From positions 2,535,001 to 2,599,000 of the forward strand of contig OZ020309.1 in assembly GCA_963971305.1 (NCBI GenBank): a stretch of 64,000 nt of DNA, read 5' to 3'. The notes beneath the pieces were generated by a model. It saw only the letters and a list, made by a program, of their open reading frames with translations. It made no database searches and was not told where the DNA came from. Shown here one piece after another: positions 52,360 to 63,477 of this stretch (within the stretch, counting starts at the first letter, position 1; each line of letters opens with the position of its first letter). This stretch comes from Arcuatula senhousia (taxonomy: Eukaryota > Mollusca > Bivalvia > Mytilida > Mytilidae). The translations under genes were made by a program, and so were the position numbers.

Positions 52360-52415
52360 GATAGAAGGCCTCTAGTGAGTCTTGAATAGATGAAACGCTC
52401 GTCAGACGCAAAGTT
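52360..52415 (+). ncRNA. Hammerhead ribozyme relic
   Basis: Plus strand: core CTAGTGA (52372-52378) in place of CTGATGA, stem II GTC, loop TTGAATA, closing GAT, then GAAA (52392-52395), CGCTCG and GTC (52401-52403). The swapped GA in the core and a broken stem III should abolish cleavage. It shares the TTGAATA loop with 4461-4506, so both come from one family. Confidence 0.65.
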
Positions 52416-52479
52416 TATTGGCTGCATGGCACTTTGTTTTACTTTACATTATACAAAGATTTTTAGTAAATATTTACAA

Positions 52480-52760
52480 TTATGTTGAAATAGCTAGTTA
52501 TAAATAATAAGAGTGTTATATCGACTAATTGACATTATCTAGATGTTGTTTCAAACAAATTCATCTCCTAAACCCATAACACTCAGTTATCTCAAATAAG
52601 ACAAAGATTCATGTGTTTTGAAGAGAGTTTTGATTCTCATAAAGAAAATTAAAGGTGTTAATGTTTACGCAAAGCCATTTATTTTTTTTTCTGTGCTGAT
52701 TTTATACCTATCAAATGAATGTTGTGTCGGCAAATACATATTAAAGATTGTAAACGCTAT
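52480..52760 (+). repeat. Dispersed repeat R5, copy 4
   Basis: TATCGACTAATTGACATTAT, then TCTCAAATAAGACAAAGATT and GAAGAGAGTTTTGATTCTCA match 3460-3600. Not coding. Confidence 0.5.
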
Positions 52761-53119
52761 CTATATTTCTTTAAAAACCTATGTTTTTGCTGCATGTTAA
52801 AACTATATTTGAAGTATAGCATCAAATTTTCAAAATCATATCTTAGGAGCAAGCGTTTGGTTTTAAGGGTGGGCGTGTTACATGTATGTTGAAATTTAAA
52901 TACAAGGGAGGATGCTAAATTTCAGGAAATAAAAAGGCAGGACAGTGCCTGGACTTTAAAAAAATGCTTGGTGGTCTTTTTGCTGTAACCTTAAAAGTAA
53001 GCATAAGCCAAAATCATCCAAGTTCTAATTTTTCAAAAAATAAAAAGGCAAGATGAAAAAATTATCCGTACCGCCCAAACCCCCATTAAATTCATATGGT
53101 TGCTCCGTTAATAGGAAAT

Positions 53120-53285
53120 AAAAGATAATAAGATGTGTAATGAGTACATAAACAAGAGGCAATTTAAAAAGACCACAATGAAAAAGCAACCAGCAACCTT
53201 CAACATGGCCAGTAGGATGCTGTTCACTTTTTGCGATTGCCCCAAGGTCAATATAAAATGCATACAATTTAAATCCAGTACTGAA
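53120..53285 (+). repeat. Dispersed repeat R4, diverged copy
   Basis: AAGATGTGTAATGAGTACAT, CACAATGAAAAAGCAACCAG, TTCAACATGGCCAGTAGGAT, and TTTAAATCCAGTACTGAAAT. Only the R4 core is present. Confidence 0.5.
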
Positions 53286-54464
53286 ATTATCTTGAATCTT
53301 GAGAGTAAAGATGATTGAATTGAATATGAAAATTACAAATGAAATTACCTCATAGAAACCAACAACAATAAAAAAAAATCAAATCAAATATACTTTATTG
53401 CCAAAATAAAGGCGCATTTATTGGCTGACAAAATACATGTAAACAGACAAAGACAATGACCATATAATAATAATAATAAATAAATAAATGTTTTATTTCC
53501 TAATCAAAGGGCCTTTTCAGGCATAGCAAATCACAACATCAACATTCATACAACAAACTATACATAAAACGATACACATACAATCATTCATTCATCATTG
53601 TGTTTAATTGAACATGTAATATAAAAAAAATAATAATAACATTAGGAAGTTTCTCTGGGAAGAGTCAGTCCACATGAACATGTGTTAAAATGTTAACATA
53701 AAAATATATTTATTTTTTTATATTTGACCTCCGTACTGTATAGATTTTCTCAATGTATTCTATTAGTTTCTTATTGAACATAATATCTTCATTTGTCATT
53801 ATCCATATGTGTAAGTTATTTAAATTAAGTGATTGAAGATTTAGACAATTATAAAACAAATACACAACATATAATATATATTCATATTATGAAACCATTA
53901 CAAAAATTGTGACTTACGCCTGATATTTATATCTTAATATTAAATGAAAATTCAACGTAAAGTATCATGAAGTAAATCGAAATTTGTGTCGATAAAAAAT
54001 ATTTTTTATGGTTCCAAAAAATATTAAATAGAAAAATGTTGTTATATCTATATATCTGTTATCATCTCTTTCCCCAAGTAATGACAAGAAAGACAAACAA
54101 AAACATATTTTCTATATCGCCCAATCATTTGCTTCATTACAATTGTACATTCCCATGTCATACTGATTGATTTAGATTCAGGTGCTGCAGGTAAAAACGG
54201 AGTGCTGTATCGACAAATTGGCAGATTGGTTGAGAGGGCAAAAAATAGGAATGAAATATACCCATGGAATAAATATAACTCCATGGTTTACCAAAACATT
54301 GTGACACCTTGTAATAGATAACTGCAACTAGGGTGCCTTTCCTCTGAAATAAAATCTTCACAGACTTTGCAGAAACATAAAATGATAAGTTAAATATATA
54401 TTGGGGTCTAAATATTGAAACTGAGAAGCATACAACAAGGTACAAAATACAAATTAATAAATTG
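53286..54464. other. AT-rich stretch with microsatellites, no recognised gene
   Basis: An AATAAT/AAAT microsatellite lies at 53466-53490. Frames at 54048-54284 and 54158-54490 overlap each other on the minus strand and show no motif. Confidence 0.4.
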
Positions 54465-54705
54465 GCAGTGGGATGGGTGTGCTGGAGCAAGCAGGAACTG
54501 CTTACTCTTCCGTGGCACCAGAATTCGCTATCAATACGACTTGAGGTCGTTTTGTTGATTTCTGTTCGGTTGATTTTGTGGGTTTTGTGTGTGTGTGTTT
54601 CTTCGTGCTGTTCTCGTTCATGTTTACTGATTTTGTCGTTGTACTTTCGGACTTCCGATACTCGAATATTGGTCCCGTTGGTGCCTCTTTGCTTCTTCCT
54701 TTCCT
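54465..54705 (+). mobile_element. Family-A RT element, 3' tail fragment (sense)
   Basis: GGAACTGCTTACTCTTCCGT, CGTTTTGTTGATTTCTGTTC, TTCTTCGTGCTGTTCTCGTT, then TTGGTGCCTCTTTGCTTC. A well-preserved plus-strand copy. All four frames that cover it are UTR-derived. Confidence 0.7.
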
Positions 54706-55369
54706 TTCTACATGGTTTCCTGTTGAATTATTCACACTTTGCTTGTTTTCTCTGAGTACTTATTCATTTGTGATAACTTTGTTAATACTCTGTTGTTTCC
54801 TACGAGATAGTTGTAAAAATAAGTTCAAAGTAAGAGAATTCTTCACAAAAATGAAATACTATTCAAACATGAACGTATTTTGATTAATGCTGAGATGAGG
54901 AAGTGATCACTACAAACATTAACCTCATTTTATGGTCTTTAATATGAAGTAAAGTGTTTCCCAGGTCTTTCATGTGTTCATTATTCAAATATTCAAAGCA
55001 AATCATCTGTCTTATAGCGTTATATATAGTGTAAGTTTTAGCGCTATAGGCAGATCATATTCATTCACCTGGTCTTCAGTCTTCAATAAACGATCATGTT
55101 CTTCTTTTGAGTTGAAGCGTACGTTAACGTTGTATACATCAAAATTGCAAGACGGTCATTTATCTCAATGCAAAATGTACAGTTAGGGCCTTTCTTTGTA
55201 ATGAAGTAATCATAAATTTCCACAGCCAATGCATATTTCAAAGAGTAACCCATCAACAGCAGCATTTTAATCAAAACGTTGGAAGGTCAAAATATAGAAA
55301 TATCAAAAGAGAATAAATATTATATCAGTCTGACAATCGGTAATCAGATTAACTGAAACCCTGTCTTTG

Positions 55370-55535
55370 GCTTCTCTTCGCTTCTGTTCTGGAGCACCTG
55401 GGTTCACTCTACCGTTCTTGATTGTTGTTCAGTTTTTTTATTCGTGCTTTTTTCGTTTGTGTTTACTAGTTTTGTCTTTGCCCTTTTGGACTTTTAATAT
55501 TTGGATATCCCTTTGTTACATCTTTGCTTCTTCGT
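55370..55535 (+). mobile_element. Family-A RT element, 3' tail fragment
   Basis: TTCTGGAGCACCTGGGTTCA, GATTGTTGTTCAGTTTTTTT and the end CCCTTTGTTACATCTTTGC. Plus strand, diverged. Confidence 0.6.
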
Positions 55536-55545
55536 TTGCAAATTG

Positions 55546-55566
55546 CCCCCCCCCCCCCCCCCCCCC
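55546..55566 (+). repeat. Poly-C run (21 C)
   Basis: Immediately after a family-A tail. Mononucleotide runs this long are prone to assembly error. Confidence 0.85.
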
Positions 55567-55649
55567 AGTAAATATCTGTTTGCTATTGTACATTAAATAG
55601 GTAAAAAAGAAACTTGAAAAAAAAGACGCATGCTGTAATCGAAAATAAT

Positions 55650-55745
55650 ATGATGTGAAATAAGTGTACGCGACACAGCTCACAAAACAAGCCGTAATTA
55701 AGAAAAACCACAATGGACAACCGCCAGAAGCTTTCAACATAACAT
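55650..55745 (+). repeat. Dispersed repeat R4, partial copy
   Basis: ATGTGAAATAAGTGTACGCG, CACAATGGACAACCGCCAGA, ending at CTTTCAACATAACATGTTG. From here to 56564 I recognise nothing. Confidence 0.5.
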
Positions 55746-56564
55746 GTTGATAACATTTGTTTAATTTCGATGTGCTTATGCTATCAAATATTTTTAATCA
55801 AAGTAATTTAGCAAACAAATAAATAAAAGATGTGAATTTATTTATTTTGCAATACATGTAAGCAACTACTCTCAGTGAACTTTCCAATCAAAACTTTCCT
55901 TACAATTAACAGACCAAGATGTTTTAATTTCGGGTAAACGCAATCAGCTGCATGTTTTCCTATCAAAACTTGCACCTTAATTCTTTAGTTTCTTGGAATG
56001 ATTTTTATCAAAAGTTGCATCATATGCATGCAAGATTTTAAAGTGTTATATGGATCGACTATCTTAAAGCGTTCCATAACCTTAGCCATTTTTTTAGGGG
56101 GTCGATTTTCAAAATATTCCTTATTTTTATAGTGCTTAACCAAATTTCAGTTTACTTTTACCTATATTTTCAATCTTTTTGTCCAAGGAGAAGGAGGGTC
56201 CGTTGAATCCCCCCTAACACCCCCTTTTGCAGACGGGTATGCGTTTAAAGGCTTTACCGCAGTTAAGAGTCCCATTGCACATGACAATATGCATGTATAG
56301 CTATATAGTTGATTTATTTACGTCTCTGAATGTGAAAATGCGGTGCATAAAGATATTTAAAATTTTGTGTTTTATCTGGTTATTACTTTTATTGCAACAA
56401 TCCATTTGTAAGGCATATTCTGATTATCAAATGCATATACACATGCTTTTCGTATAATTATAAATAAACAGACATGAATTCCGACAGAAGCTTCGTTTAT
56501 CACTTTCTACTGTGGATAATTTAGAATAGAAAGTGCTTGCTTGTAAATGATTAATTAAGCTAAA

Positions 56565-56740
56565 AACAAAACTACCGATTTTGGAGGGTAAATCTCAATG
56601 TCCAAGAAAAAAAGAAAAAAACATGGAAGACACATACATGAGAATTGAAGATCGCAATGGTCCTGACTTGGTTTTACAGGCATTTAAAAAATGGTGGTTG
56701 AAACCAAGTTTTATGGCACCCCAAACCTTAACATAACAAT
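56565..56740 (-). mobile_element. Family-B RT element, 3' tail fragment
   Basis: AACAAAACTACCGATTTTGG at the terminus, then AGATCGCAATGGTCCTGACT and GGTGGTTGAAACCAAGTTTT. It continues directly into the minisatellite. Confidence 0.6.
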
Positions 56741-57155
56741 CAAACAGGCATTAAAAAAAACAGTGGTTTAAACCAAGTTTTATGGCACCCCAAACCTTAA
56801 CATAACAATCAAACAGGCATTAAAAAAAAAACCAGTGGTTTAAACCAAGTTTTATGGCACCCCAATCCTTAACATAACAATCAAACAGGCATTAAAAAAA
56901 ACCAGTGGTTTAAACCAAGTTTTATGGCACCCCAAACCTTAACATAACAATCAAACAGGCATTAAAAAAAACCAGTGGTTTAAACCAAGTTTTATGGCAC
57001 CCCAATCCTTAACATAACAATCAAACAGGCATTAAAAAAAACAGTGGTTTAAACTAAGTTTTATGGCACCCCAAACCTTAACATAACAATCAAACAGGCA
57101 TTAAAAAAAAACAGTGGTTTAAACTAAGTTTTATGGCACCCCAAACCTTAACATA
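56677..57155. repeat. Minisatellite of seven ~70-bp units derived from the family-B tail
   Basis: Units begin AGGCATT at 56678, 56746, 56815, 56887, 56957, 57027 and 57096 (spacing 68-72 bp). Each reads AGGCATT, an A-run, CAGTGGTTTAAACCAAG and TTTTATGGCACCCCAAACCT. The first unit is visibly continuous with the family-B tail, so the array arose by tandem amplification of it. Units differ mainly in A-run length and CAAACC/CAATCC. Confidence 0.8.
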
Positions 57156-58121
57156 GAATATTGATCAGATTAACAATCAAACAGAGCATTGAATTAAAGG
57201 ATACATTTTTTTCGGGGCTTTTTATTATAAATGCAAGACGCTGGTCATATCGAAGACATTTTTATTAATTGCAAAATTTAAAATAATCGCCGCTTTTCGA
57301 AGTTGTGTCAAAAACCTTGTATACATTTAAAGATTTTTTCCCAGGTAATAGCCGGTCGTCGACCTTGGACCGGCTACAACCTTCAATATTTGGCAGTGCA
57401 AAACCTTTATTAACAACTTCACAAGGCCACGCTGCTATCCTATATATTGAACTTTACACCGAAGTTGAGCAACCTAGCGAACGTGCACCTGTTTTGATTG
57501 ACTCAGGCATTTAATAGTTGCATGCGACATTGCCATGGGGAAGTAAATCAGGTGACAAGAAAGAACAAATAAATAAAGAATGTGTGCAAGGGACACAGAT
57601 GCCACCGCTTAAGACCTCAAACAGGAAGTAAGAGTCCGATAGGTCAAAAAGTTGCTTTATACAGGGTTTATCATACCGGGTGTCATACTGAGCTCCTCTA
57701 CCAAATTTTAAATTTTTCTCATGTATGGTTTCTGAGATAACATGGATAAGTTGACAAAAATTTTCACGTAAATATTCGTATTGGCCCAGTCCCAAACAGT
57801 AGAGGCGATGTCTAAAAGAAGCTTGTGACTTACAGTTTGTCATACTAAACCACCCTGTCAAGTTTCAGATCATCAGGATTTATTATGAATAATGAGAAAA
57901 GCTTGACGGAAATTCGTACATAAATGCATACAAATGCATACAAATGTACGGACAGACAAGTGTAAAACTTGCCCATGCACCCGACATATTGGCTTTTGAC
58001 ATTTTGTAATTTTTGCGTAGATTTTTTTAAATTTTGTCCTTTAGTCTTTACAGGACTGTAGGTGTAACCCCCCTCTTTACAAATCTCTTTAACCACCTCT
58101 GGCAGAAAAATAGAATAATAG
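57156..58121. other. No supported gene
   Basis: 57590-57960 contains ACCAAATTTTAAATTTTTCT, TTTCTGAGATAACATGG and CGGACAGACAAGTG, the kind of degraded tail found beside GGACAGAC repeats. The long minus-strand frames 57511-57861 and 57845-58378 run through this and the hairpin to the right, and are not convincing. Confidence 0.4.
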
Positions 58122-58284
58122 GTTCTTACACGAGTCTTTATTGAAGAGTAGGGATTTTTTCCACGAGTGTAAGAAATTCCGTCTTTTTCAAGAGTGGAGC
58201 GCAGCGGAACGAGTGAAAAGACGAAGAATTTCTTACACAAGTAGAAGAAATTCCCGATCTTTAATAAATAACGAGTGTAAGAAC
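58122..58284. mobile_element. Palindromic hairpin element (GTTCTTACACGAG ends)
   Basis: GTTCTTACACGAG at the left is inverted at the right as CGAGTGTAAGAAC, and nested inverted words run inward (CACGAGTGTAAGAAATTCCG against GAAGAATTTCTTACACAAG). It is 163 bp, with centre near GAGTGGAGCGCAGCGGAACG. Non-coding MITE. Confidence 0.6.
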
Positions 58285-58999
58285 ATATTTCTTCCGTTTT
58301 TAACAGTGAAAAAAATAATTTCATGAATGAATATAACGAGGTCAAAATCCAATTTGCATATAATGAATTAATGCGCAAAAATTAAATTGCATATATTGAG
58401 TTAATGCGCGACCGATTTAATAAAATTAATTTATACATTGGCCTTTCAACTTTTACGAACTACCTTTTTTAAAGATTTTGATTGGTTGATTTCTCTATGA
58501 CAGAAACGGTCACATGATCCTATCTGTCATGGGCTGTCTGTCATAGAAAATAAACGAAAACGGAAGAACATTGAATCTTTCAATAAGACACACACAAGAG
58601 ATTTTTTCTTTTTTTTCGCGGAAGTCAAATTTTGCGAATTTCTAACAAAATGGAAAACCTTTTTTTTGCGGAATTCAATTTTATCGATTCTAATATTAAG
58701 TATATAGTATACATTGTTGGTTATATACTAGTATATAGTATATACATTGGTTGATTATATACTAGATATTCAAGTATGTAGTATAAAAATATTTTTACGA
58801 TGTAATGAAATTTTATTTTCGTGTGTTCTTATTTTCGCGACATGCAAACTATCGCGAAATAAGCGAAAATTAGATCATCGCGAAAAAAACGGCTTGTATA
58901 GTCACTAATGCATGATTGTTTTATTGATAGGACTAATGTTCTTCAAATTGATGGCATCAATCTATTGCTTTAGAAAAGACAATGTTATTTCATAAAACA
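58285..58999. other. AT-rich, GCGAAA-rich and TATATAGTA repeats
   Basis: TTTTTTCGCGGAAG (58613), GTTCTTATTTTCGCGAC (58825) and ATCGCGAAATAAGCGAAAAT are short GCGAAA/TTCGC words in both orientations, probably a degraded MITE spanning roughly 58610-58890. TATACTAGTATATAGTATAT is at 58722. Confidence 0.4.
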
Positions 59000-59245
59000 A
59001 ATTCCAAAACGGGTATAAAAACGATGAATTTGGTTATGCAATATATGCGTATTTCAAGGGGAAACCTCTCATCAGCAACATTTGAGTCAAAACATTATAG
59101 GTCAAAAACCAAAAGAATTGAACGAAAAGGGCTCAAAACCAAAAAGGTTCGAACAGGAAAGCCAAATCAAGCACCAAGGAGAAATTACAAGAAAAGAAGA
59201 AAAGTAGAAGAAAGAAGCTTGGTGTTTCAAACAATTTTGCTGTCG
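59000..59245 (+). repeat. Dispersed repeat R6, copy
   Basis: CTCTCATCAGCAACATTTGA, AGGTTCGAACAGGAAAGCCA and AAGAAGCTTGGTGTTTCAAA. The 93-residue frame 58982-59263 is lysine/arginine-rich because of the A-rich repeat and is not called. Confidence 0.5.
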
Positions 59246-59264
59246 TCACTCCAAGCAATTTAAC

Positions 59265-59635
59265 GGTAGACAGCATGCACTCATTGACAAATATAGGATT
59301 TCCATTCCTCAGATGAGAGCAGATGTTGGTTTGTCATAGAGTTTTGTATTGTCTGGTTTTTTTTTCCTTTACCGGATTTGGCACACTGAATTGGAAATTG
59401 GCACCGCGATGAGTGTGCCTTAGCAGGCAGGAACCAGTTACTAGTACTCTTCCGGAACACCTGAGTTCACTTTCACTACGACTAAAATTCGCGTTGTTAA
59501 TTGATATTCAGTAGTATTTGTGTTTCCGTGTTTTACATGTTGTCTGTTTTGTTGTCCTGTCCTTGTTTGTGTTACTGGTTTAGTCTCGGCCCTTTCGGAC
59601 TTTTGACATTCGGATGCTCAATTGGTACATTTAGC
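59265..59635 (+). mobile_element. Family-A RT element, 3' end fragment (sense)
   Basis: It starts in the last RT codons (GACAAATATAGGATTTCCAT, CTCAGATGAGAGCAGATGTT) and continues through GCAGGCAGGAACCAGTTACT and CGGACTTTTGACATTCGGAT to CTCAATTGGTAC. It contains more of the 5' side than most tails. Confidence 0.65.
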
Positions 59636-62172
59636 ACTCAAGATCGACAAACATTTTTCTGCACAAGAAACTCTTTAAACAATTGTTTCTACACCTCTAA
59701 CTCCTTGTATCAAACAATTCATCGGTCAAAGTTGTTTTATGTATAGTATTGTTTGTGTTTGTGCATAAAGAAAATTTGCACATCGAAAATATGAACCAAG
59801 TAGATGCACCTGTATCTACTTGGTTAAATCGACTATAATGCATCTTAAGTGTGACAAGTTGATGTTTCATGTTAGAGAGGCACTTTCGTCATGTGTTCTT
59901 GTAAAAAGTATAAAGTTACGCATTGTTTTTACGAAGTCGTTTAATCGACCTTTTTATGCTTTGTGTGACAAGTTGATTATTCATGCTGGATATGCACTTT
60001 CTTATAATAAGTTGAAACGCGTTCTTGCATTGTTTTTGTCTTTTTGTCATTTTTTGAGAATATCTTATGCTACAAGTATGTGGGTTACATTACTTTCTTG
60101 AAATACTTTGAAAAATATACAGTGTAAAATTTTTGAATTCATTTATTTTTTGACTGCCAAATAAATAATGATATGTTCTAAATACCCATATCTTAACCAG
60201 CTTGATTCTGCAAATAATTTTTATCTCTTTTAAATTATGATATGGCTATACACGTATTGCCCAATATCATTGATTTCATAAAGCAATCTTTAGAGTTGCG
60301 AAAATGAGGTCTATACTGGTCAAGTAATTTTCATATCACATAATTATGTAAAACAATTCATTTCTGTATTTATATAAAAATTGAGTAATCTTAAGACTGA
60401 CAGGAGAAAAATATAACATCTATCTGAGTGGTTAGTTTTAAATAGCTGATCATCAGCATCTGTTGCATGCAGTTTTTAAAAAGAAGAGCATCTTTTTAAA
60501 TTTGTATTACTTTGATACTGTTCAATTGTTTTTGTTTTTTGTTTTTTGTTTTTTTTTTATAGTCACGGTTTCTTTAGTTGTTCTTGTTAACTGATTTCAT
60601 CTTTGTCCATTCGTATTTTGCATTAGAATATCCTATTGAAACCCTTTCTGTTGAACAAGAGTACGTACCATTGGTCCGATTCAATGTGTCATCAACCAGG
60701 TATCGATGAAAAACCTATGCCGTGGTTTATAATAAATATATTCTGAGACTCGTATATGCATGGTCATGACGGTCGACGACGTGCCATTGGCCTTTGTCCG
60801 ATCGGGCATTAGCACATGTAACATTTGCAAGGTTGTAAACAAGAAATAAACACATTCGATCATTTTCACAAACGCATGTCACCAATTAACGCTTATTATT
60901 CCTCTTTGCTATGCCAATCTATGAGTAACTCAGAAGTAAAGAAAAATATGCTAACAATTAAGAATCAGCAATGTAGAATTTTTAACGAGGAAATTAATTA
61001 AATAATGCAGAAAAGGCAGCAGAATTGAATTAGATTTTTCTAGCGTGACATGATCAAATACACATTCTTCTACTAAGGCGGTTCCTAGATTGTAAACAAA
61101 CCCACAACAATGGTTTGTCGAAAAAAAGTCCATTAGAGAGTGCTTAGTACCCGGATGATGAGCCCGGATGCTTTGGCCACAGCGCGACTAGGATGTGTGT
61201 TCCTGGTAGTTAGATGAGGCCCTGCCATCATGCATGTCGGGGAAATCTTGACACAATGCCGAAAACAAAACAAGTTGATCGTCTAGGGAAAATGTCCCGA
61301 TTCTCGTAGATGAGCAGAACTGCTGCTTCAGGTTTCAATTAGAAAAGACCAGTAGGATGCCTTGTGCTAGGCTAAACTGCATGACCTTGTCAATTCCTCT
61401 TTTTCAGTGGAAGTTTTAAACTTGTTTCCCCTTTAGTTGTATTGTGTCCTTATTCCATTTCTCATTTCATCTTCGTATTATGAATATCACTATGATTTGC
61501 AGTTGCTGGTATGAAAATTTTCAATCATTGAACACTAATCTTTAAAATTAAGGAAATTGGTAAACAGGAAGAAGATATCCGAAAGATCTATATTCGGCAC
61601 TCGAGATATAAACTAAACTCTCACACTGTAGTTATAAATCAAATATCAGTTTGCTGTGGATAAGTAGTTCCTGAGAAAACTGTTACGAAAGTTATGTTGC
61701 GCCCGGCAGGGGTAATGGGCCATTGGCGCATCAAAAATGAAAATGACCCCTTCTCATCTCAAAAATTTGTTAAGAATATTAAGAAATGGTCCCTTGAAAT
61801 ACATGAAAAAAGTGGTGTAAATGGCCCTTTGCTAAAAAAATCCTTTCCAATGCCTAATTGCGGGTGACGGATGGACGGACAGAGGTAAAAAAACATCTCC
61901 ATGGTTTTTAGAAGAGGGTGTAAAAACAAGTAAATGTGTCGCATAAGGCACTGATTTGGCAAATATAAGCTGGAATTGCATAAGTGCTGTAGTGTGTTTT
62001 CCGTTTAATGTTTAATAATTGTTCAACATTTTTCTTGAGGATCCGGCTCACGTGGTGTTTAAGAATAATTAGCTTAAATGCAAAAAATAGCTTTAAAGCG
62101 AAGGTAAACATTGGAATAACGGGTAGATGGTAAACCAATTCCGGCAGTTTATAACAACTAAGTAAGAACAAA
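59636..62172. other. No supported gene
   Basis: 59700-60100 contains repeated TGTGACAAGTTGAT phrases in two blocks about 115 bp apart (59847 and 59964), a small tandem duplication. A TTTTTTGTTTTTTGTTTTTT run lies near 60530. 60585-60650 is a weak family-A scrap. 61560-61900 resembles the unit of the 2457-3160 array (AAACAGGAAGAAGAT, AAACTGTTACGAAAGTT, GGACGGACAGAGG). The rest is unrecognised. Confidence 0.4.
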
Positions 62173-62283
62173 ATGGAGACAGAAAACCTACTACATGTAT
62201 CTAGGAAAAACGCACGACGACAAGAAAATCTCGAACGTGAAACAAAAATCCAGCCATCATGTGACTGTCAGCTACGGTGTAAG
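62173..62283 (+). CDS. Possible first coding exon (37 codons)
   Basis: The ATG is in good context (AACAAAATGG) and opens METENLLHVSRKNARRQENL, continuing to CDCQLRCK. At its end lies AAG followed by GTGAGT (62284), a perfect 5' splice site. A basic start and then a C-x-C-x3-C motif before an intron is a pattern I have seen in uncharacterised, possibly transposase-derived, invertebrate proteins, but that is memory rather than alignment. Without splicing the frame ends after 47 codons (at TAG, about 62316). No second exon is seen before the window ends. Confidence 0.3.
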
Positions 62284-62539
62284 GTGAGTAACTGCGATTC
62301 GACTGAACAATTAAAATAGAAAGTTAAATGGTCCGTCCCTAATAAGAATTTATAATATAGAAAATGTTCCCTGAGAAAAGTGAATTATCAAATTGATCAG
62401 ATTGGATTTTTAAGGAGGAATGCACATAATACAATAAAAAGCAATAAATGTTGTATTTTAAAGAAAACAATGAATATATTTGTGAGTTCAGTTTCCCCCC
62501 AGGATCCAGCATAAAAATGATAAGGATCGACCATTTTGA

Positions 62540-62562
62540 TTTTTTTTTTTTGGGGGGGGGGG
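62540..62562 (+). repeat. T12-G11 composite run
   Basis: Twelve T followed directly by eleven G. A similar T12-G12 run occurs at 62817-62840. The low-complexity A-rich text AAATAAAAAGGCAGGATGC follows this first run. Confidence 0.8.
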
Positions 62563-62816
62563 ATACGGAGAAATTTGAAATAAAAAGGCAGGATGCAAAA
62601 AGCAAAAAAATAAAAAAGGCAGACAGTACTTTGAATCACAAAAAAAGGCATGATGATGGTTAGGCTAAAATTCTTATAGTATCTGTAAAAAATTTTAAAA
62701 AATCAAATGAGCGCCCCAGTGCGCCCAAAATATCAAGGCTCTTCTTTTTACTCTTTGTGTTCGAGATAAAATTACGAGATAGATGCATGAGGCTGTATGT
62801 TGCTATTCCATTACAA

Positions 62817-62840
62817 TTTTTTTTTTTTGGGGGGGGGGGG
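62817..62840 (+). repeat. T12-G12 composite run
   Basis: Second T-run to G-run junction, 277 bp after the first. From here to 63477 no gene is seen. Confidence 0.8.
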
Positions 62841-63477
62841 TGAAACAACCTGTTTTCTATCAATTTGGTTATGTTTATAGAAAACTCGTGCCATCTTTAT
62901 GACAAACGTCATGCAGTTTCAAAAATCAAAAGAATATTAATTTTTATTGATATGAAAATTTTAAACAAATCATAATTTATGGCCTCTTTTGTCATTGGAA
63001 AGTGAGTGATATTTCTTTTACAACGGGAAATGTTTATTAAGATATGAAATTGAAGTTTCCTGTTTACGGAAAAATAAGGATAACAAATAATTCGTCATCC
63101 AGAGGAAAATGTCAATCTTCATTTGGTAAAATACCTTAAAACGGAGGTAAGCCCAGTAAAGAGAGCGACTTGTCAAATCTTTTGTTTGTCCTTGTCTACT
63201 ATCTGGGTTTTTTTTGTTTTGTTTTGTTTTTTTGTTTTTTTTGGTTCATGACCAGAAATGGGTCTTTCGTTGATAGTCTAGGGATTTGTTTGAAAAATAG
63301 AATTAAATTTTCTGTCTAGTATATTTTATATCTATCCAAATTGTACTTTCTTTTTATGATATGTACAAATTGTTATCAACTGAATATTATGTATCAAATA
63401 CTATGTACCAAAAATGGTTTTCAGTCTTTTACATATTTCATGATCATTGATTTACAATACACTTGTATTCAGACAAT

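Noticed and set aside
54462..54883. Overlapping frames of 77-101 residues with hydrophobic stretches, looking like membrane proteins
   Set aside because: They are the translated 3' tail of the family-A element; the same text recurs at many positions in either orientation with different frames open.
56641..57155. Possible CRISPR-like array (regular ~70-bp repeats)
   Set aside because: The units are contiguous, without unique spacers, in eukaryotic DNA, and their origin from a retroelement tail is visible.
57845..58378. 177-residue minus-strand frame
   Set aside because: It runs through a palindromic hairpin element and a degraded repeat, its composition is typical of AT-rich chance frames, and no motif is seen.
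58982..59263. 93-residue lysine/arginine-rich frame resembling a ribosomal or nucleic-acid-binding protein
   Set aside because: It lies in repeat R6. The basic composition reflects an A-rich repeat, and the frame is not kept in the other copies.
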